A stretch of 38,963 bases of DNA from Acidovorax sp. (GTDB lineage: Bacteria > Pseudomonadota > Gammaproteobacteria > Burkholderiales > Burkholderiaceae_C): contig NZ_JALEGG010000056.1 in NCBI RefSeq assembly GCF_022763525.1, forward strand, positions 1-38,963, written 5' to 3'. Numbering within the stretch: position 1 is the stretch's first letter; each line of letters opens with the position of its first letter. The position numbers were made by a program, and so were the translations under genes. The notes beneath the pieces are model-generated. The model made no database searches and was not told the origin of the DNA. It saw only the letters and a program-made list of their open reading frames with translations. Of the stretch, positions 8,371 to 16,143 are shown piece after piece.

Positions 8371-10050
8371 ATGAGCGACCACACCACGTTTGACACCATC
8401 ATCATCGGCGGCGGCACTGCCGGCGCCCTGCTCGCCAACCGCCTGAGCGCGGACGGAAGCCACCGCGTGCTCCTCATCGAGGCGGGCCGCAAGGACGACT
8501 ACCACTGGATCCACATCCCTGTCGGCTACCTTTACTGCATCGGCAACCCGCGCACCGACTGGCTCTACCAGACCGAACCCGATGCGGGCCTGAACGGCCG
8601 CACGCTGCGCTACCCGCGCGGCAAGACGCTGGGGGGCTGCAGCAGCATCAACGGCATGATCTACATGCGCGGCCAGGCGCGCGACTACGACCAGTGGGCC
8701 GAGCTGACCGGCGACCCCAGCTGGCGCTGGGACAACGCCCTGCCCTACTTCCGCCGCCACGAAGACCACTGGCGCCTGGACCAGCCCGGCGGCGCCAACG
8801 AGAACTTCAAGCGCCTGCACGGCAACAAGTCCACCGGCAGCACCGGCGAGTGGCGCGTGGAAAAGCAGCGCCTGCGCTGGGATGTGCTCGATGCCTTCGC
8901 CCAGGCCGCTCAGCAGGCCGGCATCCCGGCCACCGACGATTTCAACAGCGGCAACAACGAGGGCGTGGGGTACTTCGAGGTCAACCAGAAGGGCGGCTGG
9001 CGCTGGAACACGGCCAAGGCCTTCCTGCGGCCCACCTGCTACGGCCGCCCCAACTTCGAGATGTGGACCAGCGCGCAGGCCGCCAAGCTCCTCATCGAGA
9101 CGCGGCCCGACGGCAGCAAGCGCTGCACCGGCGTGCAGGTGTGGGACGGGCACGAAATGGTCACCGCGCGCGCCACGGGCGAGGTGATCCTGAGCGCGGG
9201 GGCCGTCAACTCGCCGCAGTTGCTACAGCTCTCGGGCATCGGCCCCGCGGCCCTGCTGCGTCGGCACGGCATCGACGTGGTGCACGACCTGCCCGGCGTG
9301 GGCGCCAACCTGCAAGACCACCTGCAGATCCGCGCCGTGTTCAAGGTGGGCGGCGTGCCCACGCTCAACGCCATGGCGAGTTCGCTGTGGGGCAAGGCCA
9401 GGATCGGGCTCGAATATGCCTTGAAGCGCAGCGGCCCGATGAGCATGGCGCCCTCGCAGTTGGGCGCGTTTACGCGCAGCAGCCCCGACCAGCCCTGGCC
9501 GAACATCGAGTACCACGTGCAGCCGCTGTCGCTCGACGCGTTCGGCGAGCCGCTGCACAGCTTCCCGGCCTTCACCGCCAGCGTGTGCAACCTCAACCCT
9601 ACCAGCCGCGGCACGGTGAACATCAAGAGCGCCGACTTCAAGGCCGCCCCCGCCATCGCACCCAACTACCTGAGCACGCCCGAAGACCGCCAGGTGGCCG
9701 CCGACAGCCTGCGCGTCACGCGCCGCATCGTGGCCCAGCCCGCACTGGCCAAGTACCAGCCCGAGGAATGGAAGCCTGGCGTTCAGTTTGAAAGCGACGA
9801 AGACCTGGCGCGCCTGGCCGGCGACATCGCCACCACCATCTTCCACCCCGTGGGCACGACCAGGATGGGGCGGGACGACGACCCGATGGCCGTGCTGGAC
9901 TCGCAGCTGCGCGTGCGCGGCATTGCGGGCCTGCGCGTGGTGGATGCGGGGGCCATGCCCACCATCACCAGCGGCAACACCAATTCGCCCACGCTGATGA
10001 TGGCGGAGAAGGCGGCGGAGTGGATTGTGAAAGCGCGGCAGGCTGCCTGA
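8371..10050 (+). CDS. GMC family FAD-dependent oxidoreductase (choline dehydrogenase-like)
   Basis: A 559-residue flavoenzyme of the glucose-methanol-choline family. It has the FAD-binding motif IIIGGGTAGALLANRLS (about residues 10-26) and GMC signature 1 in RGKTLGGCSSINGMIYMRG. Signature 2 is GAVNSPQLLQLSGIGP. The C-terminal catalytic region has the His of IFHPVGTTRMG and the Asn of SGNTNSPTLMMAEKAAE. The length and motif order match choline and other alcohol dehydrogenases, which oxidise primary alcohols to aldehydes. The substrate cannot be told from sequence and no betaine genes are nearby. A TTG at 8350 lies in frame, but the ATG at 8371 starts the conserved N-terminus. The downstream gene is convergent. 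Confidence 0.9.
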   Translation: MSDHTTFDTIIIGGGTAGALLANRLSADGSHRVLLIEAGRKDDYHWIHIPVGYLYCIGNPRTDWLYQTEPDAGLNGRTLRYPRGKTLGGCSSINGMIYMRGQARDYDQWAELTGDPSWRWDNALPYFRRHEDHWRLDQPGGANENFKRLHGNKSTGSTGEWRVEKQRLRWDVLDAFAQAAQQAGIPATDDFNSGNNEGVGYFEVNQKGGWRWNTAKAFLRPTCYGRPNFEMWTSAQAAKLLIETRPDGSKRCTGVQVWDGHEMVTARATGEVILSAGAVNSPQLLQLSGIGPAALLRRHGIDVVHDLPGVGANLQDHLQIRAVFKVGGVPTLNAMASSLWGKARIGLEYALKRSGPMSMAPSQLGAFTRSSPDQPWPNIEYHVQPLSLDAFGEPLHSFPAFTASVCNLNPTSRGTVNIKSADFKAAPAIAPNYLSTPEDRQVAADSLRVTRRIVAQPALAKYQPEEWKPGVQFESDEDLARLAGDIATTIFHPVGTTRMGRDDDPMAVLDSQLRVRGIAGLRVVDAGAMPTITSGNTNSPTLMMAEKAAEWIVKARQAA

Positions 10051-10086
10051 CGCCGGCCGCCGCCGCCAACCCGCGCGCTGGCAAGC

Positions 10087-10413
10087 TCAGCGGATTCCGC
10101 CCACGTAGCGGGGCACTTCGGGCGGTGGCTCCGGCGGCGCCATGCGTTGGCGCACGGCCTGCGTGGCCACATCCAGCAGGGGGCGGCGCGGCGCGGCGGG
10201 TGGGGTCGCCTGCAAGGCATTGTCCAGCCGGTCGGCCCACTCCGCCAGCTCGGGTGCGTTGTCCTCCACGGCACGCAGGCGCGCAAACCGCACGATCTCT
10301 TGCGCGTAGTCCGCGTTGGCGGCCATCCATTCGGTATCGGTCACGCGCCCCGTCTTGCGCCGCAACAGCACATGCAGGTGCGCGGCAATCGCTAGTTTGT
10401 CGGAATCGGGCAT
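10087..10413 (-). CDS. small conserved-looking hypothetical protein
   Basis: A 108-residue protein with no recognised domain. It starts MPDSDKLAIAAHLHVLLRRKTGRVTDTEWMA (about residues 1-31), with a likely helical charged middle and a Pro-rich end. The Shine-Dalgarno-like AAGGAGCC (minus strand, 10425-10418) precedes the ATG at 10413. It resembles short hypothetical proteins I associate with Comamonadaceae, though I cannot name a family. The gene is convergent with the GMC oxidoreductase, and the 271-bp inverted-repeat element begins 13 bases upstream of its start. Any promoter must therefore lie in or beyond that element. Confidence 0.65.
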   Translation of the reverse strand: MPDSDKLAIAAHLHVLLRRKTGRVTDTEWMAANADYAQEIVRFARLRAVEDNAPELAEWADRLDNALQATPPAAPRRPLLDVATQAVRQRMAPPEPPPEVPRYVGGIR

Positions 10414-10425
10414 GTTCGGCTCCTT

Positions 10426-10696
10426 AGAACGTGTTTACGATCTTTTCGGGGCCGCGTTGGAGTGCCATCGTGATGGACGTGGATGCTTCGGATGTGCCGC
10501 ATGGGCTCATGCCCATGCAAGCAGCCGAGGCATCCAATCGCCCGATTCCACTCCAACCCTTCGGGCAAGTGCCTTGCCGGGCGGTCTGCGGCGTTGCGGC
10601 GCTTGTGGATAGCCGAGCTATCCACTGCGCACCGCGCCTTGCAACCCATCCCGGCAAGGTACTTGCGCGGTCCTGAAAAAATCGTAAACACGTTCT
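10426..10696. mobile_element. 271-bp MITE-like element with a three-way-junction fold
   Basis: Terminal inverted repeats of 31 bases (10426-10456 and 10666-10696) match at 28 positions and begin AGAACGTGTTTACGAT. They enclose two long hairpins. The first pairs 10456-10464 with 10549-10557, 10481-10491 with 10525-10535, and GCATGGGC 10499-10506 with 10511-10518. The second pairs 10565-10581 with 10650-10666 (16 of 17) and GTGGATAGC 10605-10613 with 10617-10625. Together these give a cloverleaf with almost no unpaired bases at the junction. TCCT occurs at 10421-10424 and 10697-10700, a possible short target duplication. There is no convincing transposase gene inside. The remaining bases 10697-10790 up to the amt stop hold nothing I recognise. 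Confidence 0.8.
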
Positions 10697-10790
10697 TCCT
10701 GCACTTGATTCATCCATGGCGCGCCGCTGTGGCACATCAACGCATGGCTGCGCAACGCGCGAGCGGCGGCAGCTCTGCCGGGGGCACCGT

Positions 10791-12149
10791 TCAGCCTCCC
10801 AAGCGCTCCCGGTGCTGGGCAATGTCGAGCCCGGTCTGCTCGCTTTGCTCGTCCACGCGCAGGCCCACGGCCAGGTTGGTGATCCACAGCAGCACGGCGG
10901 TGGCGGCCAGGCTGTAAACCATCACCGCGCCCACACCAATGGCCTGGGTGAACAGGCTGCCCGATGCACCCCCCACGGTGCGGCTGGCCAGCACGCCCGT
11001 GAGCAGCGAGCCCACGATGCCGCCAATGCCATGCACCCCGAACACATCGAGCGAATCATCGGCGCGCAGCAGGCGCTTGAGCCCGGTCGCACCCCAGTAG
11101 CACGCCAGCCCGGCCACCAGGCCGATCACCACCGCCGAGCGCAGCGTGACAAACCCCGCCGCTGGCGTGATGGCCACCAACCCCGCCACCAGGCCAGAGC
11201 ACAGCCCCAGCAGGGACGGCCGCCCGCGCACCAACCATTCGCCCAGCATCCACGACAAGGCTCCGGCCGCAGCGGCCAGGTGCGTTACCGCCATGGCCAG
11301 CCCGGCGCGCCCGTCGGCGGCCACGGCAGAGCCCGCATTGAAGCCAAACCAGCCCACCCACAGCAGGCCCGCCCCCGCCATGGTGAGCCCCAGGTTGTAG
11401 GGCTCGAACGGCTCGCGCCCATAGCCGGTGCGCCGTCCCAGGAACCATGCGCACACCAGCCCGGCCACGCCCGCATTCACGTGCACCACCGAGCCCCCGG
11501 CAAAGTCCAGCGCGCCCATCCGGGCCAGCCAGCCCCCGGGCTCCCACACCCAGTGCGCCACCGGGGCATAGACCAGCAAGGTCCACAGGCCGATGAAGAT
11601 CAGCATGGCGGAAAACCGCATGCGCTCGACAAACGCTCCCACCAGCAGCGCGGCGGTGATGATGGCGAACGTGAGCTGGAACATCGCGTAAACCGACTCG
11701 GGAATGTGGGGTGCCACATGGCTCACGGCCAGCTTGCCGCCAGCAAGTTGGAAGTCCAGGCCTGCAAAGCCGATCCGATCCCAACCCCCCAGCCAGGGAC
11801 TGCCGGGAGTGAAGGCCAGCGAGTAGCCCGCCGCGAACCACAGCAGGCTGACCAGTGCGGCAATGGCCACCACACCGGCCATGGTGTTGAGCACGTTCTT
11901 CTTGCGCACCATGCCCGCGTAGAACAGGGCAATGCCCGGCAGCGTCATCAGCAGCACCAGCGCTGTGGAGGTCATCATCCACGCGGTATCGGCAGCATTG
12001 ATCGTGGACTGCGCCACCAGCCCGGGGCGTGCGAGGGGCACGGAAGGCGCGACCCCTGCCACCTCGGGCGCCGTCTGCGCGAGCGCACTGGCGCACAGGC
12101 CCAGGCACAGCGACGCGACCCCAACGAACCGGTGGTTGATTGCCCGCAT
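10791..12149 (-). CDS. amt: ammonium transporter (Amt family)
   Basis: A 452-residue Amt/MEP/Rh channel that conducts ammonium/ammonia across the inner membrane. It has a cleavable signal sequence (about residues 1-24, ending SALAQ). Eleven or so hydrophobic segments follow from WMMTSTALVLLMTLPGIALFYAGMV (residues ~55 on). The two pore histidines are seen in GGSVVHVNAG and VFGVHGIGG. The Shine-Dalgarno sequence AAAGGGAG precedes the ATG. Upstream are a GG-N10-GC sigma-54 promoter and an NtrC-like dyad, so induction under nitrogen limitation is expected. No glnK/PII gene adjoins it, although amt genes are often paired with one. Confidence 0.93.
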   Translation of the reverse strand: MRAINHRFVGVASLCLGLCASALAQTAPEVAGVAPSVPLARPGLVAQSTINAADTAWMMTSTALVLLMTLPGIALFYAGMVRKKNVLNTMAGVVAIAALVSLLWFAAGYSLAFTPGSPWLGGWDRIGFAGLDFQLAGGKLAVSHVAPHIPESVYAMFQLTFAIITAALLVGAFVERMRFSAMLIFIGLWTLLVYAPVAHWVWEPGGWLARMGALDFAGGSVVHVNAGVAGLVCAWFLGRRTGYGREPFEPYNLGLTMAGAGLLWVGWFGFNAGSAVAADGRAGLAMAVTHLAAAAGALSWMLGEWLVRGRPSLLGLCSGLVAGLVAITPAAGFVTLRSAVVIGLVAGLACYWGATGLKRLLRADDSLDVFGVHGIGGIVGSLLTGVLASRTVGGASGSLFTQAIGVGAVMVYSLAATAVLLWITNLAVGLRVDEQSEQTGLDIAQHRERLGG

Positions 12150-12182
12150 GGCGGCTCCCTTTCGTAATGGTTCCTAGTCCAA

Positions 12183-12200
12183 CTGCACGAGCCGTGCCAA
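12183..12200 (-). promoter_or_regulatory. sigma-54 (-24/-12) promoter of amt
   Basis: The minus strand reads TTGGCACGGCTCGTGCAG. The invariant GG (12198-12197) and GC (12186-12185) are exactly ten bases apart, and the -24 half is a perfect TTGGCACG. This predicts a start near 12174 and a leader of about 25 bases before the amt ATG at 12149. Only the -12 half deviates from the TTGCA consensus. Confidence 0.8.
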
Positions 12201-12268
12201 GCCCAATCCCTGATTCCGGGCGGTAACAGCATGTTTCCCGCCCCAGAACGGGGGCGGGAAACCCCCAA

Positions 12269-12285
12269 TGCACCAGCGGAGTGCA
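12269..12285. promoter_or_regulatory. NtrC-type enhancer site upstream of amt
   Basis: TGCACCAGCGGAGTGCA is a 17-bp dyad with perfect TGCAC/GTGCA ends, as in the enterobacterial NtrC consensus TGCACCA-N3-TGGTGCA. Its centre is roughly 100 bp upstream of the predicted sigma-54 transcription start. That is the distance at which NtrC enhancers usually sit. A lone GGTGCA half-site occurs near 12388. Confidence 0.7.
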
Positions 12286-12289
12286 CTCG

Positions 12290-12432
12290 CTACAGTTGCG
12301 GCACTCGAAAGCGCGCTTCGGTGTGCCAAGCGAGGGGCCGAGGAGACAACCTTTCTACCAACAACCCAATTCCAAAGCATCCAACGAGGTGCATTCTTTC
12401 CAGGCGCTGGCAACCCCAGCGCCTTTTTTCTT
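12290..12432 (+). ncRNA. candidate small RNA or leader ending at an orphan terminator
   Basis: No plus-strand gene precedes 12403, yet a complete intrinsic terminator lies there. A transcript on this strand between about 12290 and 12432 is therefore implied. It has no plausible open reading frame with a ribosome-binding site. A C/A-rich single-stranded-looking stretch (12350-12385) precedes the terminator, as in many Hfq-type small RNAs. The 5' end is not defined and no clear promoter was found. The alternative is an attenuated 5' leader of the TauE/SafE gene that starts 103 bases downstream. Confidence 0.4.
12403..12432 (+). terminator. orphan intrinsic terminator in the amt/tauE intergenic region
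   Basis: The 8-bp perfect stem GGCGCTGG (12403-12410) / CCAGCGCC (12416-12423), with loop CAACC, is followed at once by TTTTTTCTT. Only the plus strand has the T-run. The 385-base gap 12150-12534 thus holds the amt promoter, an NtrC site and this terminator. Confidence 0.8.
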
Positions 12433-12522
12433 GCCGCTTCGCGCCGACGCGCTTTCTTGAAACCGCTCGAACGATCTTCAGGGCCTCTCCCGCAAGTCCT
12501 GAATCGATAGCAGCCAAGCTGC

Positions 12523-12528
12523 GAAAAT
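12523..12528 (+). promoter_or_regulatory. possible -10 element placing the transcript start at the TauE/SafE ATG
   Basis: GAAAAT sits six bases before the ATG at 12535, and no Shine-Dalgarno lies between. This is the same spacing as seen for ndh and the response-regulator gene. No strong -35 was found. Confidence 0.35.
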
Positions 12529-12534
12529 CCAGCG

Positions 12535-13293
12535 ATGGAATGGATTTTTATTACCCTCGCCTCGCTGCTGGCAGGCTTTGTGGATGCGATTGTGGGCGGT
12601 GGTGGTCTGGTGATGGTCCCGGCATTGTTTGCGGCTTTTCCCGGTGCGCCACCAGCGACGCTGCTGGGAACCAACAAGGCGGCCTCGGTGTGGGGCACGG
12701 CCATGGCCACCTGGCAGTACAGCCGCAAGGTGCAGGTGCGCTGGTCGGCCATGCTGCCGGCGGCAGGGGCCGGGTTTGCGGGGTCGTTCGCGGGCGCCTG
12801 GGCCGTCACGGTGATGTCGGCCGACTTCCTGCGCAAGCTGCTGCCACTGGTGCTGCTGGGCGTGCTGGCCTATACGCTGGTCAAGAAGGAGCTGGGGCGC
12901 CACCACACGCCGCGCTTCACTGGCCAGGCCGAGGTGCTGGCGGCCAGCCTCATTGGCCTGCTCATCGGCTTCTACGACGGCTTTTTCGGCCCAGGCACGG
13001 GCAGCTTCTTTGTCTTCCTGTTCGTACGGTTGCTGGGCTACGACTTCCTGAACGCCTCGGCGTCGGCCAAGCTGCTCAACTGCGCCACCAATATCGCCGC
13101 CATCGCGCTGTTTGCCGCCAAGGGCCACGTGTGGTGGCACTTCGCGGTGACCCTGGCCATCGCCAACGTGGTGGGCAGCCTGCTGGGCACGCACCTAGCG
13201 CTCAAGCACGGTACGGGTTTCGTGCGCGGGATCTTCATCGTGGTGGTGAGCTCGCTGATTTTGAAGACCGGCTACGACGCCTTCCTGCGCTGA
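12535..13293 (+). CDS. TauE/SafE family (TSUP) permease
   Basis: A 252-residue integral membrane protein of the TSUP family, probable exporters of sulfite, sulfoacetate or other organosulfur anions. The two half-repeats are visible. The N-terminal one has GFVDAIVGGGGLVMVPALF and TLLGTNKAASVWGT. The second has GFYDGFFGPGTGSFFVFLFV and ASAKLLNCATNIAA. Seven to eight hydrophobic segments fit the family topology. The substrate cannot be inferred and no sulfonate genes are adjacent. The gene probably has its own promoter because a terminator stands 100 bases upstream. A long-hairpin element begins 22 bases after its stop and may define the 3' end of its mRNA. Confidence 0.88.
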   Translation: MEWIFITLASLLAGFVDAIVGGGGLVMVPALFAAFPGAPPATLLGTNKAASVWGTAMATWQYSRKVQVRWSAMLPAAGAGFAGSFAGAWAVTVMSADFLRKLLPLVLLGVLAYTLVKKELGRHHTPRFTGQAEVLAASLIGLLIGFYDGFFGPGTGSFFVFLFVRLLGYDFLNASASAKLLNCATNIAAIALFAAKGHVWWHFAVTLAIANVVGSLLGTHLALKHGTGFVRGIFIVVVSSLILKTGYDAFLR

Positions 13294-13314
13294 GGCCCTG
13301 GTGGCACCATGTTT

Positions 13315-13485
13315 GCTTGGGATGGCCTGCATAACCCTCGCGAGTCGGCGGTAGTGCGGATCGGGATGGGCCGCAAGGCGCCTTTTCTTGCCAATAGCCC
13401 AGCTATTGGCAAGAAAAGCAACGCAGCGGACCGCCCGAGGCCGCGCTAGCGCCGACCGCAGGGAGTTATGCAGGCCATCCCTTGC
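13315..13485. repeat. 171-bp long-hairpin element
   Basis: An imperfect inverted repeat has outer arms GGGATGGCCTGCATAAC (13319-13335) and the matching GTTATGCAGGCCATCCC ending at 13481. Its core is perfect: CTTTTCTTGCCAATAGC (13382-13398), loop CCA, GCTATTGGCAAGAAAAG (13402-13418). The core shares the ATAGC-NNN-GCTAT centre with the second hairpin of the element at 10426. It follows the TauE/SafE gene by 22 bases. It has no T-run, so it is not a standard terminator, though it may act as an mRNA 3' barrier. Confidence 0.75.
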
Positions 13486-13554
13486 CCGCTTACCACCAGT
13501 GCACATCCCGGTCATCCGGGTTGCCCTGCATGGTTCGCAGGCGAACGCCCGTCC

Positions 13555-13560
13555 TATAAT
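13555..13560 (+). promoter_or_regulatory. -10 element upstream of the amino-acid ABC operon
   Basis: A perfect TATAAT lies 124 bases before the ATG of the solute-binding protein. The best -35 candidate, TTCGCA (13534-13539), is weak and spaced at 15 bases. A leader of about 115 bases would result; I see no known riboswitch in it. Between 13486 and 13684 nothing else was identified. Confidence 0.5.
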
Positions 13561-13684
13561 TTCTGCGCGTTTCCGTTTGATGACGAGGCCCGTCGCCGTT
13601 GGCGATGCCTGCATTCACCCGCTCCGGCTTGCCTACCCGCATGCCGGATTTTTTGTACCTGAACCACCCCCACAGGAACCTGCC

Positions 13685-14449
13685 ATGAAGTTTTTCAAGT
13701 CTGCCGTTGTCACCGCCGTGGCGCTGTGCGCTGCCCTTGCCGTCCAGGCCCGCACGCTGGATGAGATCAAGAAGGACGGCAAGATCATCGTGGCCACCGA
13801 AGGCCAGTTTGCCCCGTTCAACTTCTTCGAAGGCACCAAGCTCACAGGTTTTGAGGTGGAAGTGGCGGAGTTGGTGGTCAAGAAGATGGGACTGAAGCTC
13901 GAATGGAAGACCCTGGGTTTCGACGCGCTGCTGACCGGCCTGGGCCAGAACCGCTGGGACGCGGTGATCGCATCGCACGGCGTGACCGACGAGCGCTCCA
14001 AGGCCGTGACCTTTGCCAACCCCCATTACTGCTCGGGCGGCATCATCGTGGCCATGGATGAAAAAATCCGCAACGCCAAGGACCTGACTGGCAAGGTCGT
14101 GGCCGTGCAAACCGGCACCAGCTACCTGGAGCAGGTCAAGAAGGTCAGCGGCGTGAAGGAAGTGAAGAACTTCCCGCAGGACACCGACGCCCAGCGCGCT
14201 TTGATCTCCAAGCGGGTGGACGCCTGGGTAAGCGACAAGTTTGTGGCCAAGGAAGCCGCGGCCAAGAACGCCAAGGCCGGCTTCAAGCTCGGCGACATGC
14301 TGTTCATCGAGCGCATCGCCCCCGCCATGGCCAAGGGCAACACGGGCCTGGCCGATGCCTGGAACAAGGCCTTCGCCGAAGTGCTGGCCGACGGCAGCTA
14401 CGCCGCTGTCTCCAAGAAGTATTTCAACGAAGACGTGCGCTGCAACTGA
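13685..14449 (+). CDS. amino-acid ABC transporter, periplasmic solute-binding protein
   Basis: A 254-residue protein of the family 3 (HisJ/GlnH-type) binding proteins. It has a classical Sec signal peptide (KFFKSAVVTAVALCAALAVQA, cleaved after about residue 22). The ligand-binding core has the usual sequence: EGQFAPFNFFEGTKLTGFEVE, LGFDALLTGLGQNRWDAV and VAVQTGTSYLEQVKK. It captures an amino acid in the periplasm for the permease and ATPase encoded just downstream. Which amino acid is not evident, though polar or acidic types are commonest. The ATG at 13685 follows AGGAA. The open frame runs back to 13388, but that upstream part is non-coding leader and hairpin element. Confidence 0.92.
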   Translation: MKFFKSAVVTAVALCAALAVQARTLDEIKKDGKIIVATEGQFAPFNFFEGTKLTGFEVEVAELVVKKMGLKLEWKTLGFDALLTGLGQNRWDAVIASHGVTDERSKAVTFANPHYCSGGIIVAMDEKIRNAKDLTGKVVAVQTGTSYLEQVKKVSGVKEVKNFPQDTDAQRALISKRVDAWVSDKFVAKEAAAKNAKAGFKLGDMLFIERIAPAMAKGNTGLADAWNKAFAEVLADGSYAAVSKKYFNEDVRCN

Positions 14450-14458
14450 CCTGCTATA

Positions 14459-14514
14459 AAACGGACCCACGGGGTGCGCGAGGGCGAAGGCCGGATGCGC
14501 ACCCTTTGCCGTTT
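14459..14514 (+). promoter_or_regulatory. intercistronic double stem after the solute-binding gene
   Basis: AAACGG (14459-14464) pairs with CCGTTT (14509-14514), and inside it GGGTGCGC (14472-14479) pairs with GCGCACCC (14497-14504). There is only a short T3 after the inner stem. Such structures between a binding-protein gene and its permease gene typically protect the upstream mRNA and lower downstream expression. Confidence 0.5.
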
Positions 14515-14583
14515 CTGGTGGCGGCGGATGCCGGTCCTGCCGCCGAGCCGATTTCCCAACAAGACCTTCCGGTCGTCTGATCC

Positions 14584-15366
14584 ATGCTTCTCGCTCTTTG
14601 GCCACAAGGCTGGTCCCGACAGCAGCGCAGCAATGCCACGCTGGTCGCTGCGCTGGTGCTGATGGTGCTGGCCCTCTCCCTGCTGGGCCACCTGCTGTCG
14701 TTCTTCCCGGACCCGATTGGCCCCAACGCCCAGGCGTTTTCCGAGGGAGCGCGCACCACGCTGTGGCTCACGCTGGTGAGCGGGGCCGTGGGCCTGGTGC
14801 TGGGCACGGCGGCGGCGTTGGCCCGCACGTCGCGCTGGGCCGCGGTGCGCTGGGTGGCCAGCGTGTACATCTGGGCCATCCGCGGCACGCCGCTGCTGGT
14901 GCAGATCCTGTTTGTGTACTTCGCCTTGCCGGTGCTGGTGCCGGGGCTGAACCTACCCGACTTTGCAGCGGCCGTGGTGGCCCTGGGGCTGAACGTGGGC
15001 GCCTACAACGCCGAGGCCCTGCGCGCAGGCCTGCTGGCCGTGCCGCGCGGGCAGACCGAGGCCGCCAAGGCGCTGGGCCTGGGCCGCATGCACGTGTTCC
15101 TGGACGTGGTGTTTCCGCAGGCGTTCAAGATCTCGCTGCCGCCGCTGGTGAGCAACTTTGTGGCGCTGCTCAAGGACTCTTCGCTGGCCTACGCGATCGG
15201 CGTTGTGGAGCTGACCAACGTGGGCAACCGCATCCAGTCGGCCACGTTCCAGCCCATTGCCACGCTGACGACGGTGGCCGTCACCTACCTGCTGCTGACC
15301 ACGCTGGTCACGCAGATCTCGAACGCTGTCGAGTACCGCTTCGACGTGGAGGGCCGCAACCGATGA
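14584..15366 (+). CDS. amino-acid ABC transporter permease (HisM/GlnP type)
   Basis: A 260-residue inner-membrane permease. The sequence [23 protein letters not shown] is the usual start of the permease domain. [15 protein letters not shown] follows, and the cytoplasmic EAA loop is seen as [24 protein letters not shown], which docks to the ATPase. Later [16 protein letters not shown] is characteristic of the polar amino-acid subfamily. Only one permease gene is present, so it probably forms a homodimer. It lies 134 bases after the binding-protein gene, and its last four bases overlap the ATPase start (ATGA at 15363-15366). No strong Shine-Dalgarno precedes the ATG. Confidence 0.92.
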   Translation: MLLALWPQGWSRQQRSNATLVAALVLMVLALSLLGHLLSFFPDPIGPNAQAFSEGARTTLWLTLVSGAVGLVLGTAAALARTSRWAAVRWVASVYIWAIRGTPLLVQILFVYFALPVLVPGLNLPDFAAAVVALGLNVGAYNAEALRAGLLAVPRGQTEAAKALGLGRMHVFLDVVFPQAFKISLPPLVSNFVALLKDSSLAYAIGVVELTNVGNRIQSATFQPIATLTTVAVTYLLLTTLVTQISNAVEYRFDVEGRNR

Positions 15367-16115
15367 ACCCCAACGTCCAGCCCAAGCCCTACATCGTGGC
15401 CGAGCGCGTGTGCAAGTCATTCGGCTCGCACCAGGTGCTCAAGGATGTCTCCACCGTGTTCCATACCGGCGAGGTGACGGTGATCATCGGCGCCTCGGGC
15501 TCGGGCAAGAGCACGCTGCTGCGCGCCATCAACCGCCTGGAACCGCACGACAGCGGGCGCATCACCATCGACGGCGTGGAGGTGTGCGACGACCTGACCA
15601 CACTGCAGCGCCAGCGCTGCGAAGTGGGCATGGTGTTCCAGCAGTTCAACCTGTTCGGCCACATGAGCGTGTTGGACAACGTGACGCTGGCGCCGCGCCG
15701 CATCCGCCACACGCCGCGCCCGCAGGCCAATGACGAGGCCATGCAACTGCTGCGCCGCGTGGGCATGCAGGACCACGCGCACAAGTACCCGTGGCAGCTC
15801 TCGGGCGGGCAGCAGCAGCGGGTGGCCATTGCGCGGGCGCTGGCCATGCAGCCCAAAGTGATGCTGTTCGACGAGCCCACCTCGGCGCTGGACCCGGAGA
15901 TGGTCAAGGAAGTGCTGGACGTGATGCGCAGCCTCGCACGCGGCGGCATGACCATGATCGTGGTCACCCACGAAATGGGCTTTGCGCGCGAGGTGGCCGA
16001 CCGGGTGATGTTCTTCGACCAGGGGCGCATCGCCCACGACGCGCCACCGCAGGAGTTCTTCGGCAACCCGGCCAACGACCGCATCCGGGCGTTCCTGGGC
16101 CAGGTCAGCCACTGA
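15363..16115 (+). CDS. amino-acid ABC transporter ATP-binding protein
   Basis: A 250-residue ATPase of the GlnQ/HisP type energising uptake by the preceding permease and binding protein. The motifs are all present. Walker A is [18 protein letters not shown] and the Q-loop is [17 protein letters not shown]. The signature is [17 protein letters not shown]. Walker B is [16 protein letters not shown], and the switch His is in [12 protein letters not shown]. The ATG at 15363 overlaps the permease stop, indicating coupling. The open frame extends upstream in shadow, but conservation begins at this start. A strong terminator 28 bases after the stop closes the three-gene operon. Confidence 0.93.
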   Translation: MNPNVQPKPYIVAERVCKSFGSHQVLKDVSTVFHTGEVTVIIGASGSGKSTLLRAINRLEPHDSGRITIDGVEVCDDLTTLQRQRCEVGMVFQQFNLFGHMSVLDNVTLAPRRIRHTPRPQANDEAMQLLRRVGMQDHAHKYPWQLSGGQQQRVAIARALAMQPKVMLFDEPTSALDPEMVKEVLDVMRSLARGGMTMIVVTHEMGFAREVADRVMFFDQGRIAHDAPPQEFFGNPANDRIRAFLGQVSH

Positions 16116-16143
16116 AGCTGCGCGCAGGGCACGGCACCGCAGA

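Noticed and set aside
10431..10676. An 81-codon frame inside the inverted-repeat element
   Set aside because: It lies almost wholly in paired repeat arms, lacks a ribosome-binding site and has no domain; not a transposase remnant that I can support.
12331..12350. CCGAGGAG, as in an S-adenosylhomocysteine riboswitch
   Set aside because: The rest of the riboswitch consensus and its closing GGCTCGG strand are missing, and neither neighbour is a methionine-cycle gene.
13382..13418. The perfect 17-bp hairpin as an intrinsic terminator
   Set aside because: There is no T-run on either strand. It is part of a longer inverted repeat, so it was listed as a repeat.
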